A stretch of 64,000 nucleotides of DNA, taken from an uncultured Eggerthella sp. (GTDB lineage Bacteria > Actinomycetota > Coriobacteriia > Coriobacteriales > Eggerthellaceae). This document shows, one piece after another, positions 54,077 through 63,746 of this stretch. Where the stretch lies: the NCBI GenBank assembly GCA_900542265.1, contig UQML01000006.1, positions 1 through 64,000 on the forward strand, written 5' to 3'. Every line of letters begins with the position of its first letter. The stretch's first letter is position 1. Under the pieces are notes generated by a model. The model saw nothing but the letters and a program-made list of their open reading frames with translations. It made no database searches and was not told the DNA's origin. The translations under genes were made by a program, and so were the position numbers.

Positions 54077-55609
54077 TTACGGCTCTACTAAACCGATATC
54101 GAATGATTCCCGTATCATTTTGCGCGCATCACGCATATCCGCACACACCCCATCGACAATCATTTGCACCAAAATATTGCCTAATGCCGTACCTTCAATA
54201 GGTCCAACATACACAGGCAGTTTGCAAGCTCTTGCTGTCTGAGCGTTAAGGTAGTCATCTTGACACCCACCGCCCACAATATTGATAGAGGTGTAAGTCT
54301 TATTAGTTAAACGCGAAAGTTGCTCAATAGAATGTGCATAGCAGTGCGCCAAGCTTTGATATACGCACTGCATAAGCTCTGGCAATGTTTGCGGAATAGG
54401 CAACTCGTGTCGCGCACACGCATCACGAATTGCTTCAATCATAGAGTCGGGAGACAAAAAGCAAGGTTCATTGACGTCCAGTATTGCTACAAAGTCGGGA
54501 GCCTTTTGCGCCGCAGCTATCAAATCAGCAAACCCAAGCTCGTCTTTTTGCTCAGGGGTCATGCCAAGCGAGGCACGTGCAAGACATGCCTCATGTGAAA
54601 GTTCTGCTTCCGATTCTTCACCTTGGACATACGCCACACCATTAAGTTCACGACGGATCGACTGAATCATCCAAAGACCCATGATATTTTTAAGATAGCG
54701 ATACGTATGATCCACGCCGCCTTCATTGGTAAAGTTTTCTTCTTGCGATGCAGTTGTCGTGATAGCACCACGGTTTTCTACGCCCAGCAAGCTCCAGGTG
54801 CCTGACGAGAGAAAAACAGCTTGATCATCTTGAGCAGGGACTGCAAGATAAGCACTTCCCGTATCATGCGTTGCCGGCAAAATAATTTCAGGATCATAAC
54901 CAATCTCTTCAGCAATACGAGGCAGTACATGCCCCAGAGAATCTCCCGGAAAAAGCAACTGCGGAAAGATGTCTTTTGGTATATTGCACGCATCTAAAAT
55001 ATCGGTATCCCACATACGTGTATGAGCATTTAAAAGTCCGGTAGTTGACGCATTGGTATACTCGTTTGCTTTCATTCCAGTGAGCACAAATGCTAAATAA
55101 TCAGGAATCATCAAAAACGTACGCGCCTGATCAAGCGCCTCAGGATTTTCTTGCTGAAGTGCTAGAAACTGATAAATAGTATTGAAGGGTTGTCGCTGAA
55201 TACCCGTTTTTTGATAGAGACGATCATCAGGGATTAAGATGCGCGCCACATCAAACATTCCTTGCGTGCGCTCATCTCGATATGACACCGCATGGCCTAA
55301 CACCTGATCGTCTGCATCAAGTAAAACGAAATCAACACCCCAAGTATCAATACCAATGCTCTTGGGATAAAAGCCCTTCTGCGCGCATGCCTTTAATCCT
55401 GTTATAACATGTCTGCAAAGCCCTTCAACATCCCAACAATCATGATTATCAACACGAATCTGTGTCGTTGGAAAGCGATAGGTCTCTACCAACTCGAGCT
55501 TACCAACAGGCGAAAGATAACCCACTACCACACGTCCTGATGATGCACCGATATCAATTGCGGCATAGCAATCAATCATTGAATCGTGCTTGTATCGAGT
55601 AGGTTCCAT
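54077..55609 (-). CDS. rhaB: rhamnulokinase
   Basis: FGGY-family sugar kinase phosphorylating L-rhamnulose at O1. ATG 55609, behind GGAAAGAG, gives 510 residues. ATP and sugar motifs are AAIDIGASSGRVVVG, the GIDTWGVDFVLLD segment, LPATHDTGSAYLAVP and INIVGGGCQDDYLNAQTA. It is the first gene of the rha operon (rhaB, rhaA, rhaD, MFS). No RhaR/RhaS-type or LacI-type regulator is adjacent, so control must act from elsewhere. The 338-base upstream gap holds half-sites CTATAAG and CTTATAG (55701-55707, 55743-55749). Confidence 0.95.
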   Translation of the reverse strand: MEPTRYKHDSMIDCYAAIDIGASSGRVVVGYLSPVGKLELVETYRFPTTQIRVDNHDCWDVEGLCRHVITGLKACAQKGFYPKSIGIDTWGVDFVLLDADDQVLGHAVSYRDERTQGMFDVARILIPDDRLYQKTGIQRQPFNTIYQFLALQQENPEALDQARTFLMIPDYLAFVLTGMKANEYTNASTTGLLNAHTRMWDTDILDACNIPKDIFPQLLFPGDSLGHVLPRIAEEIGYDPEIILPATHDTGSAYLAVPAQDDQAVFLSSGTWSLLGVENRGAITTTASQEENFTNEGGVDHTYRYLKNIMGLWMIQSIRRELNGVAYVQGEESEAELSHEACLARASLGMTPEQKDELGFADLIAAAQKAPDFVAILDVNEPCFLSPDSMIEAIRDACARHELPIPQTLPELMQCVYQSLAHCYAHSIEQLSRLTNKTYTSINIVGGGCQDDYLNAQTARACKLPVYVGPIEGTALGNILVQMIVDGVCADMRDARKMIRESFDIGLVEP

Positions 55610-55947
55610 AGCACTCTTTCCAATCCAGTTGCACTTTTTCTTTTCAGCACGCAAAGTTTACAGGGATACGAAAGGGCTTAAGCATTGTCTCTTTAAATCT
55701 CTATAAGTATCATGCCTTTGTTTATTTCTATGGTAAAGGGTGCTTATAGGTTTCATTGCTTAGCATTACCAAGCTGAATACACGTTGTTAACTCTTGAAA
55801 AGCAAATGGTGAACAAGCCCGACTCGAAAACGATCTCATTACCAAAGATACACTCTGTTGTTTTAGTCCCAGAATGCAGAAAAGCGGCTCTCAGGTGAGA
55901 GCCGCTCATAGCTGGTACGATAAAGAAGCTAATCGTGCTAGTAGCTA
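55610..55947. other. intergenic region between atpC and rhaB
   Basis: 338 bases that must hold the rha operon promoter and the end of the atp operon. I see the atp terminator (55883-55906), an inverted pair CTATAAG/CTTATAG (55701-55707, 55743-55749) and two similar segments CTTAAGCATTG and CTTAGCATTA. No gene is visible. Confidence 0.5.
55883..55906 (-). terminator. atp operon terminator
   Basis: AGCGGCTCTCA (55883-55893) and TGAGAGCCGCT (55896-55906) form a perfect 11-bp GC-rich stem with a two-base loop. On the minus strand it is followed by TTTTCTGC, 42 bases after the atpC stop. Confidence 0.88.
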
Positions 55948-56376
55948 CTAGACGTATTGATCTTCTTTTTCTTTTGCAGCCAACTGCACCTTTAACCAGC
56001 GCAGACGACGCGTTAAAACGGATCGAGAGATAACACTCTCATCCTTAAGGTTAGCAATGCGCTCCTCCAAAATAGGGATGTCACGCTGAACCTTATCGAG
56101 GTTAATACGCTTGATCTCGCGAGTCTTGTCGCATAGAACAATTACACGCTTACCTAAGACCTGGACATAACCACCCATAATTGCAGCACTAAGGGTAGTC
56201 CCACCTTCCTGTTTGGTGCGTGCCCAGATAACACCGTCAGCCAATGCAGTTACAAATGGTTCATGGTTTTCCATGATACCCAATTCGCCTTCTACACCAG
56301 GAACCATGACGGAATAAAGTTCTCCAGAATAGAGGACCTTGTTCTTTGCGACGACATCGCACTCAATAACAGACAT
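55948..56376 (-). CDS. atpC: F0F1 ATP synthase subunit epsilon
   Basis: The 142-residue epsilon subunit of the central stalk, which can inhibit ATP hydrolysis. The N-terminal beta sandwich (ECDVVAKNKVLYSGELYSVMVPGVEGELGIMENHEPFVTAL) is typical, and the C-terminal helical part (about 90-142) is present. It is last in the atp operon, three bases after atpD. Confidence 0.95.
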   Translation of the reverse strand: MSVIECDVVAKNKVLYSGELYSVMVPGVEGELGIMENHEPFVTALADGVIWARTKQEGGTTLSAAIMGGYVQVLGKRVIVLCDKTREIKRINLDKVQRDIPILEERIANLKDESVISRSVLTRRLRWLKVQLAAKEKEDQYV

Positions 56377-56379
56377 GGC

Positions 56380-57840
56380 TTACTCTTCTTCCTTCATCTT
56401 CTCGTAAGCAGCATAAACGTCTTCGATGCCGCCCTTCATACGGAAGCACTGCTCAGGGATCTCGTCGCAGTTACCCTTCAAGATCTCGTCAAATGAACGA
56501 ATGGTATCCTCGAGTTTAACGTAAGAGCCATCTTGACCCGTAAACTGCTTAGCAACATGGAAGTTCTGACCCAAGAATTGCTGAACCTTACGAGCACGAT
56601 TAACAATAATCTTCTGCTCTTCAGTCAATTCGTCCATACCAAGAATAGCAATGATATCTTGGAGGTCTTTGTAGTTCTGGAGAATCTCTTGAACACCAAC
56701 AGCTACGCGGTAATGATCCTCGCCAACGATCTCAGGATCGAGCGCGCGAGAAGTAGACTCCAGAGGATCAACTGCAGGGTAAATACCAAGCTCAGAAATG
56801 GAACGAGACAAAACGGTCTTTGCATCCAAGTGAGTAAAGGTCGTTGCAGGAGCAGGGTCAGTCAAGTCGTCAGCAGGAACATATACAGCCTGTACGGAAG
56901 TAATAGAACCCGTGGTGGTTGACGTAATACGCTCTTGCAAGTCACCCATCTCAGTAGCCAAAGTTGGCTGGTAACCTACAGCAGAAGGCATACGACCAAG
57001 AAGTGCGGATACCTCAGAACCTGCCTGAGTGAAACGGAAGATGTTGTCGATGAACAACAAAACGTCTTGACCCTGATCACGGAAGTACTCAGCTTCGGTC
57101 AAACCAGCAAGGCCAACGCGAAGACGAGCTCCAGGGGGCTCATTCATCTGACCGTAAACAAGACAGGTCTTGTTGATAACACCAGAATCGCTCATTTCGA
57201 GGTAAAGGTCGGTTCCCTCACGGGTACGCTCGCCTACACCGGTGAATACTGACGTACCACCATGCTCTTGAGCGAGGTTGTTGATCAATTCCTGAATCAA
57301 AACGGTCTTGCCTACACCAGCGCCACCAAAGAGGCCGGTCTTACCACCCTTAATGTATGGCTCGATCAAGTCAACAACCTTAATACCAGTCTCGAAAACT
57401 TCGGTGGTGGTAACAAGAGTGTCATATGCAGGAGCTGGATGGTGGATAGGCATCCAATATTTAATATCTGGCATTGGTTTACCATCAACAGGTTCACCAA
57501 TAACATTCCAAATGCGTCCCAATGTCTCAGGACCAACGGGCATCAACATAGGTGCACCCGTATCCTTGACGGGAAGTCCGCGCTGCAAGCCATCAGTAGA
57601 TGACATAGCAACAGCACGTACGAGATCGCCCGGAAGATGCATTTGCACCTCTAAGACAACCTGGATCTCGCCAAGAGGAGTGTCTGCTTTCACCGTCAAA
57701 GCGTTGTGAATCGCAGGAAGAACATCCGGAGCGAACTCAACGTCAACGACAGGACCGACGACACGGACGATGCTGCCCGTAGCGCCTTCTGCGGCCGCAG
57801 ACTCTACGCTTTCACGCGTATAAATAGTTTCTTCAGCCAT
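56380..57840 (-). CDS. atpD: F0F1 ATP synthase subunit beta
   Basis: Catalytic subunit of the F1 sector, 486 residues. The P-loop GGAGVGKT is at 172-179, followed by GVGERTREG and the beta-type FLGQNFHVAKQFTG. A short acidic N-terminal extension (about 20 residues) precedes GSIVRVVGPVVDVEF. ATG 57840 directly abuts the atpG stop (TAAATG), which suggests coupled translation. Confidence 0.98.
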   Translation of the reverse strand: MAEETIYTRESVESAAAEGATGSIVRVVGPVVDVEFAPDVLPAIHNALTVKADTPLGEIQVVLEVQMHLPGDLVRAVAMSSTDGLQRGLPVKDTGAPMLMPVGPETLGRIWNVIGEPVDGKPMPDIKYWMPIHHPAPAYDTLVTTTEVFETGIKVVDLIEPYIKGGKTGLFGGAGVGKTVLIQELINNLAQEHGGTSVFTGVGERTREGTDLYLEMSDSGVINKTCLVYGQMNEPPGARLRVGLAGLTEAEYFRDQGQDVLLFIDNIFRFTQAGSEVSALLGRMPSAVGYQPTLATEMGDLQERITSTTTGSITSVQAVYVPADDLTDPAPATTFTHLDAKTVLSRSISELGIYPAVDPLESTSRALDPEIVGEDHYRVAVGVQEILQNYKDLQDIIAILGMDELTEEQKIIVNRARKVQQFLGQNFHVAKQFTGQDGSYVKLEDTIRSFDEILKGNCDEIPEQCFRMKGGIEDVYAAYEKMKEEE

Positions 57841-58758
57841 TTAGTCCTCCAAAGCTGAGGCGCCACCGACGATCTCGTTGATCTCGGTCGTAATGGCACC
57901 TTGACGTACACGGTTATACACACGATTGAGAGTTTCAATCATTTCATTGGCATTATCAGTAGCATTCTTCATCGCGTTACGACGAGCAGCTTGCTCAGCC
58001 GCAGCCGAATCAATCAATGCGTAATACAGATAGCCATTGATATAGTCAGGCAGCAACTGACCCAAAACTTCATCTTCACCAGGCTCGTATTCAATAGCTC
58101 CTGTCAGATCAGCATCTTCTGCGTCAGGTGCAGTGATACCGCCAGTAGTAAAGACATAACCTTCGGGTAAGAAGGAGCGGAGATTGATAGGCAAGAGGGT
58201 ATCTTGCGTCAGTACCTGCTCGCCAGCATTCTTAGCATGGTTATAAAGCATGATAACTTCGTCAATCTCACCATCAAGGAAGCGGCTTACGGAGTAGTCT
58301 CCCAAAGCTTCAGCTTCCTCAACACGAGGGTCAGCGGACAAATCTCTAAACGCAAGTACTGGAGAGATGCCACGATACGAGAAGTAAGCAATACCTTTCT
58401 TACCGCACACCGCAACACGTACCTCTTGGCCTTTGGCCGTACGTTCTTTGATAATGCCCTCAGTTCGACGCAGGATTGATGAGTTAAATCCACCCGCCAA
58501 GCCGCGGTCAGAAACCATAGCAATGATCAAGGTGCATTTAACTTCATCATGAGGCTGCGTCAAAGGTGCTTCGGTGCCGCCTACACGGGCGATGTTCGCC
58601 AGAAGTTCTTTCATGGCGTTTGCATAGGGAGTTGCATGATCCACGCGCTCTTGAGCAAAGCGAATCTTTGCAGCTGCAACCATCTGCATAGTGCGCGTAA
58701 TCTGCTTCGTTGATTCAACGGAGTGAATACGCCTTTCGATGTCGTGAAGGTTCGGCAT
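57841..58758 (-). CDS. atpG: F0F1 ATP synthase subunit gamma
   Basis: The rotating central shaft of F1, 305 residues. The N-terminal helix DIERRIHSVESTKQITRTMQMVAAAKI and the C-terminal helix NRVYNRVRQGAITTEINEIVGGASAL are characteristic; the middle SDRGLAGGFNSSI is the conserved Rossmann-like part. It is located between atpA and atpD in the standard order. Confidence 0.97.
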   Translation of the reverse strand: MPNLHDIERRIHSVESTKQITRTMQMVAAAKIRFAQERVDHATPYANAMKELLANIARVGGTEAPLTQPHDEVKCTLIIAMVSDRGLAGGFNSSILRRTEGIIKERTAKGQEVRVAVCGKKGIAYFSYRGISPVLAFRDLSADPRVEEAEALGDYSVSRFLDGEIDEVIMLYNHAKNAGEQVLTQDTLLPINLRSFLPEGYVFTTGGITAPDAEDADLTGAIEYEPGEDEVLGQLLPDYINGYLYYALIDSAAAEQAARRNAMKNATDNANEMIETLNRVYNRVRQGAITTEINEIVGGASALED

Positions 58759-58772
58759 AGACTCAACCTACC

Positions 58773-60338
58773 TTACGCGATGAACTGAAGCTTGAATGCT
58801 TCAATGTGCTTATGAAGCTCAGCTTCAATCTCGTCGGTAAACTTGAGTTCGGTGGCCAACTTCTCAACTACGCCACCGCCGGATAAACGCAAGTAGTCAA
58901 GCAGCTCAGCGCGGAAGCGAACGATGCTGTGAACTGGCAGGTCATCCAAGTAGCCCTGGTTACCGGTCCAAATAGCAATAGACTGTTCAGCAACAGGAAG
59001 TGGCATGTAGCGACCCTGCTTCAAGAGCTCAGTCATAGCTGCACCACGGGTGAGCTGATCCTGAGTTGCTTTATCAAGGTCAGAACCGAACTGCGTAAAC
59101 GCAGCGAGTTCACGATAAGCAGCCAAGTCCAAACGCAAGGTGCCTGCAACAGACTTCATGCATTTAACCTGAGCAGAACCACCAACACGGGATACTGAAA
59201 TACCTACGTCAACAGCAGGGCGCTGACCCTGGAAGAAGAGGTCGGTCTTCAAATAAATCTGACCGTCAGTAATAGAAATTACGTTGGTAGGAATGTATGC
59301 TGCAACGTCGCCAGCTTGAGTCTCGATGATAGGCAATGCAGTAAGTGAACCTGCACCGTTCTCATCAGAGAGCTTAACAGCGCGCTCCAAGAGGCGTGAA
59401 TGTAAGTAGAAAATATCGCCAGGATAAGCCTCGCGTCCGGGAGGACGACGAAGGGTCAATGACATTTGACGATAAGCAACAGCCTGTTTGGTTAAGTCGT
59501 CATAGACGCACAAAACATGGCCGCCAGGATTCTCTGCGTTAGCAGGCTTGCCGTCTGCACCGTTGTACATGAAGTACTCACCCATAGCGCAACCCGCCAT
59601 AGGAGCGAGGTATTGCAAAGGTGCAGCGTCAGAAGCGGTAGCAGCAACAATAATAGTGTAATCAAGAGCACCGTGGCGAGCTAAGGTCTCAGTGATGGTT
59701 GCAACAGTAGAAGCCTTCTGGCCAATTGCAACATACACACAGATCATGCCCTTGCCACGCTGGTTGATGATAGCATCAATAGCGATTGAGGTCTTACCTG
59801 TTTGACGGTCGCCAATGATAAGCTCACGCTGTCCACGTCCGATGGGGATCATGGAGTCAATAGCAATGATACCGGTCTGCATTGGCTCTTCAACAGGCTG
59901 ACGCTCATGAACGCCAGGAGCTTTAAATTCTACAGGGCGATAAGCTTCTGCCTCGATAGGACCCTTACCATCGATTGGCTGACCGAGTACGTTAACAACA
60001 CGACCCAGTAAACCACGACCGCAGGGAACTTCAAGAATTTTGCCGGTGGTACGGCACTTATCGTTTTCCTTGATTGCGGTGACATCACCCAAGAGAACGG
60101 CGCCGACTTCTTCCTCTTCGAGGTTCTGAGCCAAGCCATAAACGATTTTTCCATCGGTGCCAACAAACTCTAAGAGTTCGCCAGACATTGCATTCATAAG
60201 ACCATCAACGCGAGCGATACCGTCGCCGATCTGGATGACCGTGCCGACTTCTCGAGACTCCACGCTGGTATCCAACGCTGCAAGTTGCTTTTCCAAAGCA
60301 TCTTCGATGGACTGTGCGGTGATTTCAGTCACTAGCAT
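58773..60338 (-). CDS. atpA: F0F1 ATP synthase subunit alpha
   Basis: The non-catalytic nucleotide-binding subunit of F1, 521 residues. The P-loop GDRQTGKT is at 176-183; the region around SRVGGSAQ contains the conserved arginine finger. It overlaps the end of atpH by 7 bases. Confidence 0.98.
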   Translation of the reverse strand: MLVTEITAQSIEDALEKQLAALDTSVESREVGTVIQIGDGIARVDGLMNAMSGELLEFVGTDGKIVYGLAQNLEEEEVGAVLLGDVTAIKENDKCRTTGKILEVPCGRGLLGRVVNVLGQPIDGKGPIEAEAYRPVEFKAPGVHERQPVEEPMQTGIIAIDSMIPIGRGQRELIIGDRQTGKTSIAIDAIINQRGKGMICVYVAIGQKASTVATITETLARHGALDYTIIVAATASDAAPLQYLAPMAGCAMGEYFMYNGADGKPANAENPGGHVLCVYDDLTKQAVAYRQMSLTLRRPPGREAYPGDIFYLHSRLLERAVKLSDENGAGSLTALPIIETQAGDVAAYIPTNVISITDGQIYLKTDLFFQGQRPAVDVGISVSRVGGSAQVKCMKSVAGTLRLDLAAYRELAAFTQFGSDLDKATQDQLTRGAAMTELLKQGRYMPLPVAEQSIAIWTGNQGYLDDLPVHSIVRFRAELLDYLRLSGGGVVEKLATELKFTDEIEAELHKHIEAFKLQFIA

Positions 60339-60907
60339 TCACCTCCATCTGTGTTTTCGTTGAGTACGATGCGAGCGTTCTGAATTTGACTACGTACACT
60401 TGAGTCAATATAACGTCCACCCGCACGCATGATGATGCCGCCCATAATGGATTTGTCGATATGCTCTACGAGCGCAACAGGCATACCCAGGTCGGCGGTG
60501 AGTTTGTTGGTGATGAGAGTGCGCAAGTTGTCATCAAGACTAACAACCGTTGTCACGTCCACAATAACGAAGTTCAGCTTGGTTTTTACTAACTCCTCGT
60601 ATTCTGCTCGTACGCGACGCAATAGCGTCATATCTGCACGTGAAGCCATAACGGCAAGCAGATCAACGAGAACAGGGTTGTAACCCTCAAAAACCTCGTG
60701 AGCAAGCTTTTTACGTTGCTCAGAGCTGAGCGATTCATCGTCAAATGTCAAGCGAAGCTTGATATTCGTTGCCATAAAGCCCAGCACCTGAACCATCTGA
60801 TTGCGGACATCAACGACCGCATCTTGACCACCAAGAGCGTTTGCACCCTCAATGGCTGCGTTGGCGTAGGCAGCAATGATTTCATTGACGACGTGACGAT
60901 TAGGCAT
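60332..60907 (-). CDS. atpH: F0F1 ATP synthase subunit delta
   Basis: Peripheral-stalk connector between b and alpha subunits, 191 residues. The family pattern of an N-terminal six-helix bundle (VNEIIAAYANAAIEGA) and the C-terminal segment SIMGGIIMRAGGRYIDSSVRSQI is present. It overlaps atpF by 8 bases and atpA by 7 bases, so translation is probably coupled. Confidence 0.93.
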   Translation of the reverse strand: MPNRHVVNEIIAAYANAAIEGANALGGQDAVVDVRNQMVQVLGFMATNIKLRLTFDDESLSSEQRKKLAHEVFEGYNPVLVDLLAVMASRADMTLLRRVRAEYEELVKTKLNFVIVDVTTVVSLDDNLRTLITNKLTADLGMPVALVEHIDKSIMGGIIMRAGGRYIDSSVRSQIQNARIVLNENTDGGEC

Positions 60908-61508
60908 TTAGACTACCTGCCTCTTCGACGTAGCGAGCAATGAGCTTACGATGCTCTTCATCGCTGAAGTCTTCACCGATCAGACGCTCTGCAACAGCAA
61001 TAGAGGTATCAACTGCTGAAGCGCGGAGTTCTGCAATAGCTGCTTTCTTCTCTGCTTCAATAGCAATACGAGCTTTGCTGATCATTGCATCTGCTTCTTC
61101 GCGAGCTCTTTGCGTGATTTCTGCTTCAATAGAATCACCAGAGAGCTTAGCGTTGTTGAGAATCTGCTGAGCTTGAGCTTTAGCGCCTTCAAGCTGTTCG
61201 CGATACTCTGCCAGCAGGCGTTCGCTTTCTTGGCGAGCCTCTTCAGACTTCTCCAAGGAATTCTTGATCATGTTCTCACGCTTGGCAAGCATGCGATCAA
61301 AGACCGGCCAACCAAACTTAGCAAGAATAATCCACAAGAGGATGAAGGCGATGAGCATTGGGATGAATTCATTCATTTGAGGAAGAATTGCATTAATGCC
61401 TGACGTCTCTTCAGCGAATGCGTGCAGCGGGCAAACTGTGGACACGATTGCATAGGCGATAACACCTAAAACGCCCGTGCGTACATATTTGCTTACAGTT
61501 GCGTTCAA
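60900..61508 (-). CDS. atpF: F0F1 ATP synthase subunit b
   Basis: Peripheral stalk subunit of 202 residues. A membrane helix at about 50-68 (FIPMLIAFILLWIILAKFGWPVF) is followed by a long charged helix (KRENMIKNSLEKSEEARQESERLLAEY) that forms the stalk dimer. The first 50 residues carry a second hydrophobic stretch (GVLGVIAYAIVSTVCPLHAFA) resembling a signal peptide, which is unusual but seen in some actinobacteria. Confidence 0.93.
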   Translation of the reverse strand: MNATVSKYVRTGVLGVIAYAIVSTVCPLHAFAEETSGINAILPQMNEFIPMLIAFILLWIILAKFGWPVFDRMLAKRENMIKNSLEKSEEARQESERLLAEYREQLEGAKAQAQQILNNAKLSGDSIEAEITQRAREEADAMISKARIAIEAEKKAAIAELRASAVDTSIAVAERLIGEDFSDEEHRKLIARYVEEAGSLNA

Positions 61509-61573
61509 TTCGCTTGCCTCCTTCTCTTCTAATCGAGTCGATTTCGAATCGTAAATTGGTTTCTAGATCCGTT

Positions 61574-61792
61574 TTAGCCGATGAAGAAAAGAACCAAGCC
61601 GAGCAGTGCGAGTGCCTCAGACATAGCAGCACCGATGAAGAAGTAGCCCATGAGCTGACCTTTCATTTCAGGCTGACGTGCTGCGGAAACGCACAAACCA
61701 TAGGTAGCAACACCGATACCGATGCCAGGGCCGATGGCAGCAAGACCATAGCCAACAACCTTCAGGGCGGCGAGCGCAATACTAAGTTCCAC
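61574..61792 (-). CDS. atpE: F0F1 ATP synthase subunit c
   Basis: The 72-residue ring subunit with two helices and a polar loop ARQPE. The ion-binding carboxylate is E59 (AMSEALALL). The positions used for Na+ binding in Na+-type rings (Gln in the first helix, Ser or Thr after the Glu) are I26 and A60 here, so proton coupling is indicated by residues. It lies between atpB and atpF. Confidence 0.95.
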   Translation of the reverse strand: MELSIALAALKVVGYGLAAIGPGIGIGVATYGLCVSAARQPEMKGQLMGYFFIGAAMSEALALLGLVLFFIG

Positions 61793-61937
61793 GATTACCT
61801 CCTTTAGTTGAGTAAGATTCCTTCTTTCTTACTCAGGTTTATTCTTTCAGCTGCAAATTTTTGTACCAGCTGCAGTACCAAAGTTATGCGGCACATAGAA
61901 GCCCTGTGCCACGGGCATATGAATTCGTGCTTCTTGA

Positions 61938-62741
61938 TCAGTGAGGGTGAATGGCTAAGCCAATGTAGGAAGCGGAAAGAATTGCAAATACGTATGCTTG
62001 CAAGAAAGCAACCAAGGTTTCGAGCGCATACATAAAGAACAGCAGGAAGAACCACGCAATTGCGGGAATACCTGCGACGATATCCATTTGGAAGATAGCG
62101 GTCTGCAAGAAGATGGTAGTAGCAAGAGAGAATACTGCCAAAATCGAGTGACCAGCCAACATGTTGCCATAAAGTCGAACTGCCAGCGTAAGAACGCGGA
62201 TGACCATGGAGACGAACTCCAAGAACCATACGATGGGGATCATAGGAGCAGGAACACCATGAGGAGCAAAAGACTTCATGTAGCCTAAAATGCCCAATTG
62301 CTTTAAGCCGTAGAAGTTAAAGTACACAAACGAAACTAAAGCAAGAGCCCAGGTAACAGAAATTGATCCCGTAGCTGCTTTAGCACCAGGGATCAAACCA
62401 ATAACGTTGGCTACCAAGATAAAGAAGAACAAGGTTGCCAAGAACGGAATATGTTTCTTAAAACCTTCACCAATAACATCAGCACCAATTGAGTTTTGAA
62501 CAAACTCATAACCATACTCAAGCGTACCGGTGAATTTGTTATGAGGGATGAGCTGGAGCTTGCGACCACCAACAAGAATGAGGAGCAAGACTACTGCTAG
62601 CGCAATAAACATATAGAGGGTATATTGGCTAATCTCCCATCCAAAGATGGAAAATACCGCAACCGAATCAAATGAAGATCCGATATGCTGAGCTTCGGCG
62701 ACAAAGTCGTTAAGCGCCGACACAATAGGCATTTCGCTCAA
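61938..62741 (-). CDS. atpB: F0F1 ATP synthase subunit a
   Basis: The stator subunit that forms the proton half-channels, 267 residues with about five to six membrane helices. The essential arginine lies in VRLYGNMLAGH, and the C-terminal helix ends in SASYIGLAIHPH. It is followed by a 145-base gap holding small hairpins before atpE. Confidence 0.95.
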   Translation of the reverse strand: MSEMPIVSALNDFVAEAQHIGSSFDSVAVFSIFGWEISQYTLYMFIALAVVLLLILVGGRKLQLIPHNKFTGTLEYGYEFVQNSIGADVIGEGFKKHIPFLATLFFFILVANVIGLIPGAKAATGSISVTWALALVSFVYFNFYGLKQLGILGYMKSFAPHGVPAPMIPIVWFLEFVSMVIRVLTLAVRLYGNMLAGHSILAVFSLATTIFLQTAIFQMDIVAGIPAIAWFFLLFFMYALETLVAFLQAYVFAILSASYIGLAIHPH

Positions 62742-62765
62742 CTTAAATCCCTACCTTCCGTTTGC

Positions 62766-63062
62766 TTACTTAGTTTTCTTCTTAGCAAGCACATTCTTAT
62801 AAAGCACATATACAGAAGTAACCACAATAATGGTTGCCATTTCTGCAATTCCAAAAGGCAATACATTGCCTCGATCCAGCATGGCGCATGCAATCATGCA
62901 AACTGCAAGCACAATCAACGAAACGAACGAACCTCCCAGTCCATACATTCCTGCTGTCAATGCTGATGTTGAAGTAGAACGACGGGAAAGGCGCAACGCA
63001 ACAAAAAGCGGTACAAAACCAACTAATCCTGCAACGATTCCTAAAACGATAGCGAGTGCCAT
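62766..63062 (-). CDS. small membrane protein heading the atp operon (AtpI-position)
   Basis: A 98-residue protein with about three to four hydrophobic segments, located 24 bases before atpB. ATG 63062, behind AAGAGAAAG, is preferred; a longer frame from 63122 adds a soluble-looking stretch of 20 residues. Position and size match AtpI-like assembly proteins, but I see no diagnostic motif, so the name is by context only. Confidence 0.65.
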   Translation of the reverse strand: MALAIVLGIVAGLVGFVPLFVALRLSRRSTSTSALTAGMYGLGGSFVSLIVLAVCMIACAMLDRGNVLPFGIAEMATIIVVTSVYVLYKNVLAKKKTK

Positions 63063-63227
63063 TTCAGTCTTTCTCTTCGAGCCCAAGGCAAATGCCCAAG
63101 CCCTAAGAAGCATATATGCCACAGATTTAAGGAATAGGGTGTTTTAGACAAGGTGCGTTTATCCGTCGTGAGTGGTGACGCGAACCCGTTCACTGTTAAA
63201 TCAAACCGATAATATGCTGATAGTTCT

Positions 63228-63734
63228 TTACTTTTCATCAATAGATTCGGAGAAGATGCGAAGTTTAATTCCCGACTCTTCGAGTAATTCCATAGCAAGC
63301 GGATCAGGATAGGGATCACGATAAATGATTTCAGAAATGCCGGCATTAATCAGCATCTTGGCACACACAACACAAGGCTGCGTGGTGATATAGATAGAAG
63401 CACCTTCAATATTGATGCCGTAGCGCGCTGCTTGCAGAAGAGCGTTTTGCTCCGCATGAAGGCCGCGACAAATTTCATGACGCTCTCCGCTCGGTACCCC
63501 TAGCTGTTGGCGCAAGCAACCCGTCTCTGAACAATGACGCAACCCTGTTGGCACCCCGTTATAGCCCGTAGCCAAGATACGCCGGTCTTTGACAATAATT
63601 GCACCCACACCCCGACGCATACAGGTCGTGCGTGTGCGTACCTCATTGGCAAGCGTCATGAAATACTCATCCCAAGAGGGACGATGATCACTTCCTGGAT
63701 GAAGATCAGCGGTAATAGATTCACGATCAGTCAT
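63228..63734 (-). CDS. deoxycytidylate (dCMP) deaminase, ComEB family
   Basis: Zinc deaminase of 168 residues. Zinc ligands are the His of the HAE motif (RGLHAEQNALL, with the catalytic Glu) and two Cys in the PCVVC motif. The pattern WDEYFMTLANEVRTRTTCMRRGVGAIIVKD is characteristic of dCMP deaminases, which supply dUMP for thymidylate synthesis. The TAGGAGG ribosome site uses the upp stop codon, so upp and this gene are likely one operon. Confidence 0.93.
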   Translation of the reverse strand: MTDRESITADLHPGSDHRPSWDEYFMTLANEVRTRTTCMRRGVGAIIVKDRRILATGYNGVPTGLRHCSETGCLRQQLGVPSGERHEICRGLHAEQNALLQAARYGINIEGASIYITTQPCVVCAKMLINAGISEIIYRDPYPDPLAMELLEESGIKLRIFSESIDEK

Positions 63735-63746
63735 AACACGATCCTC

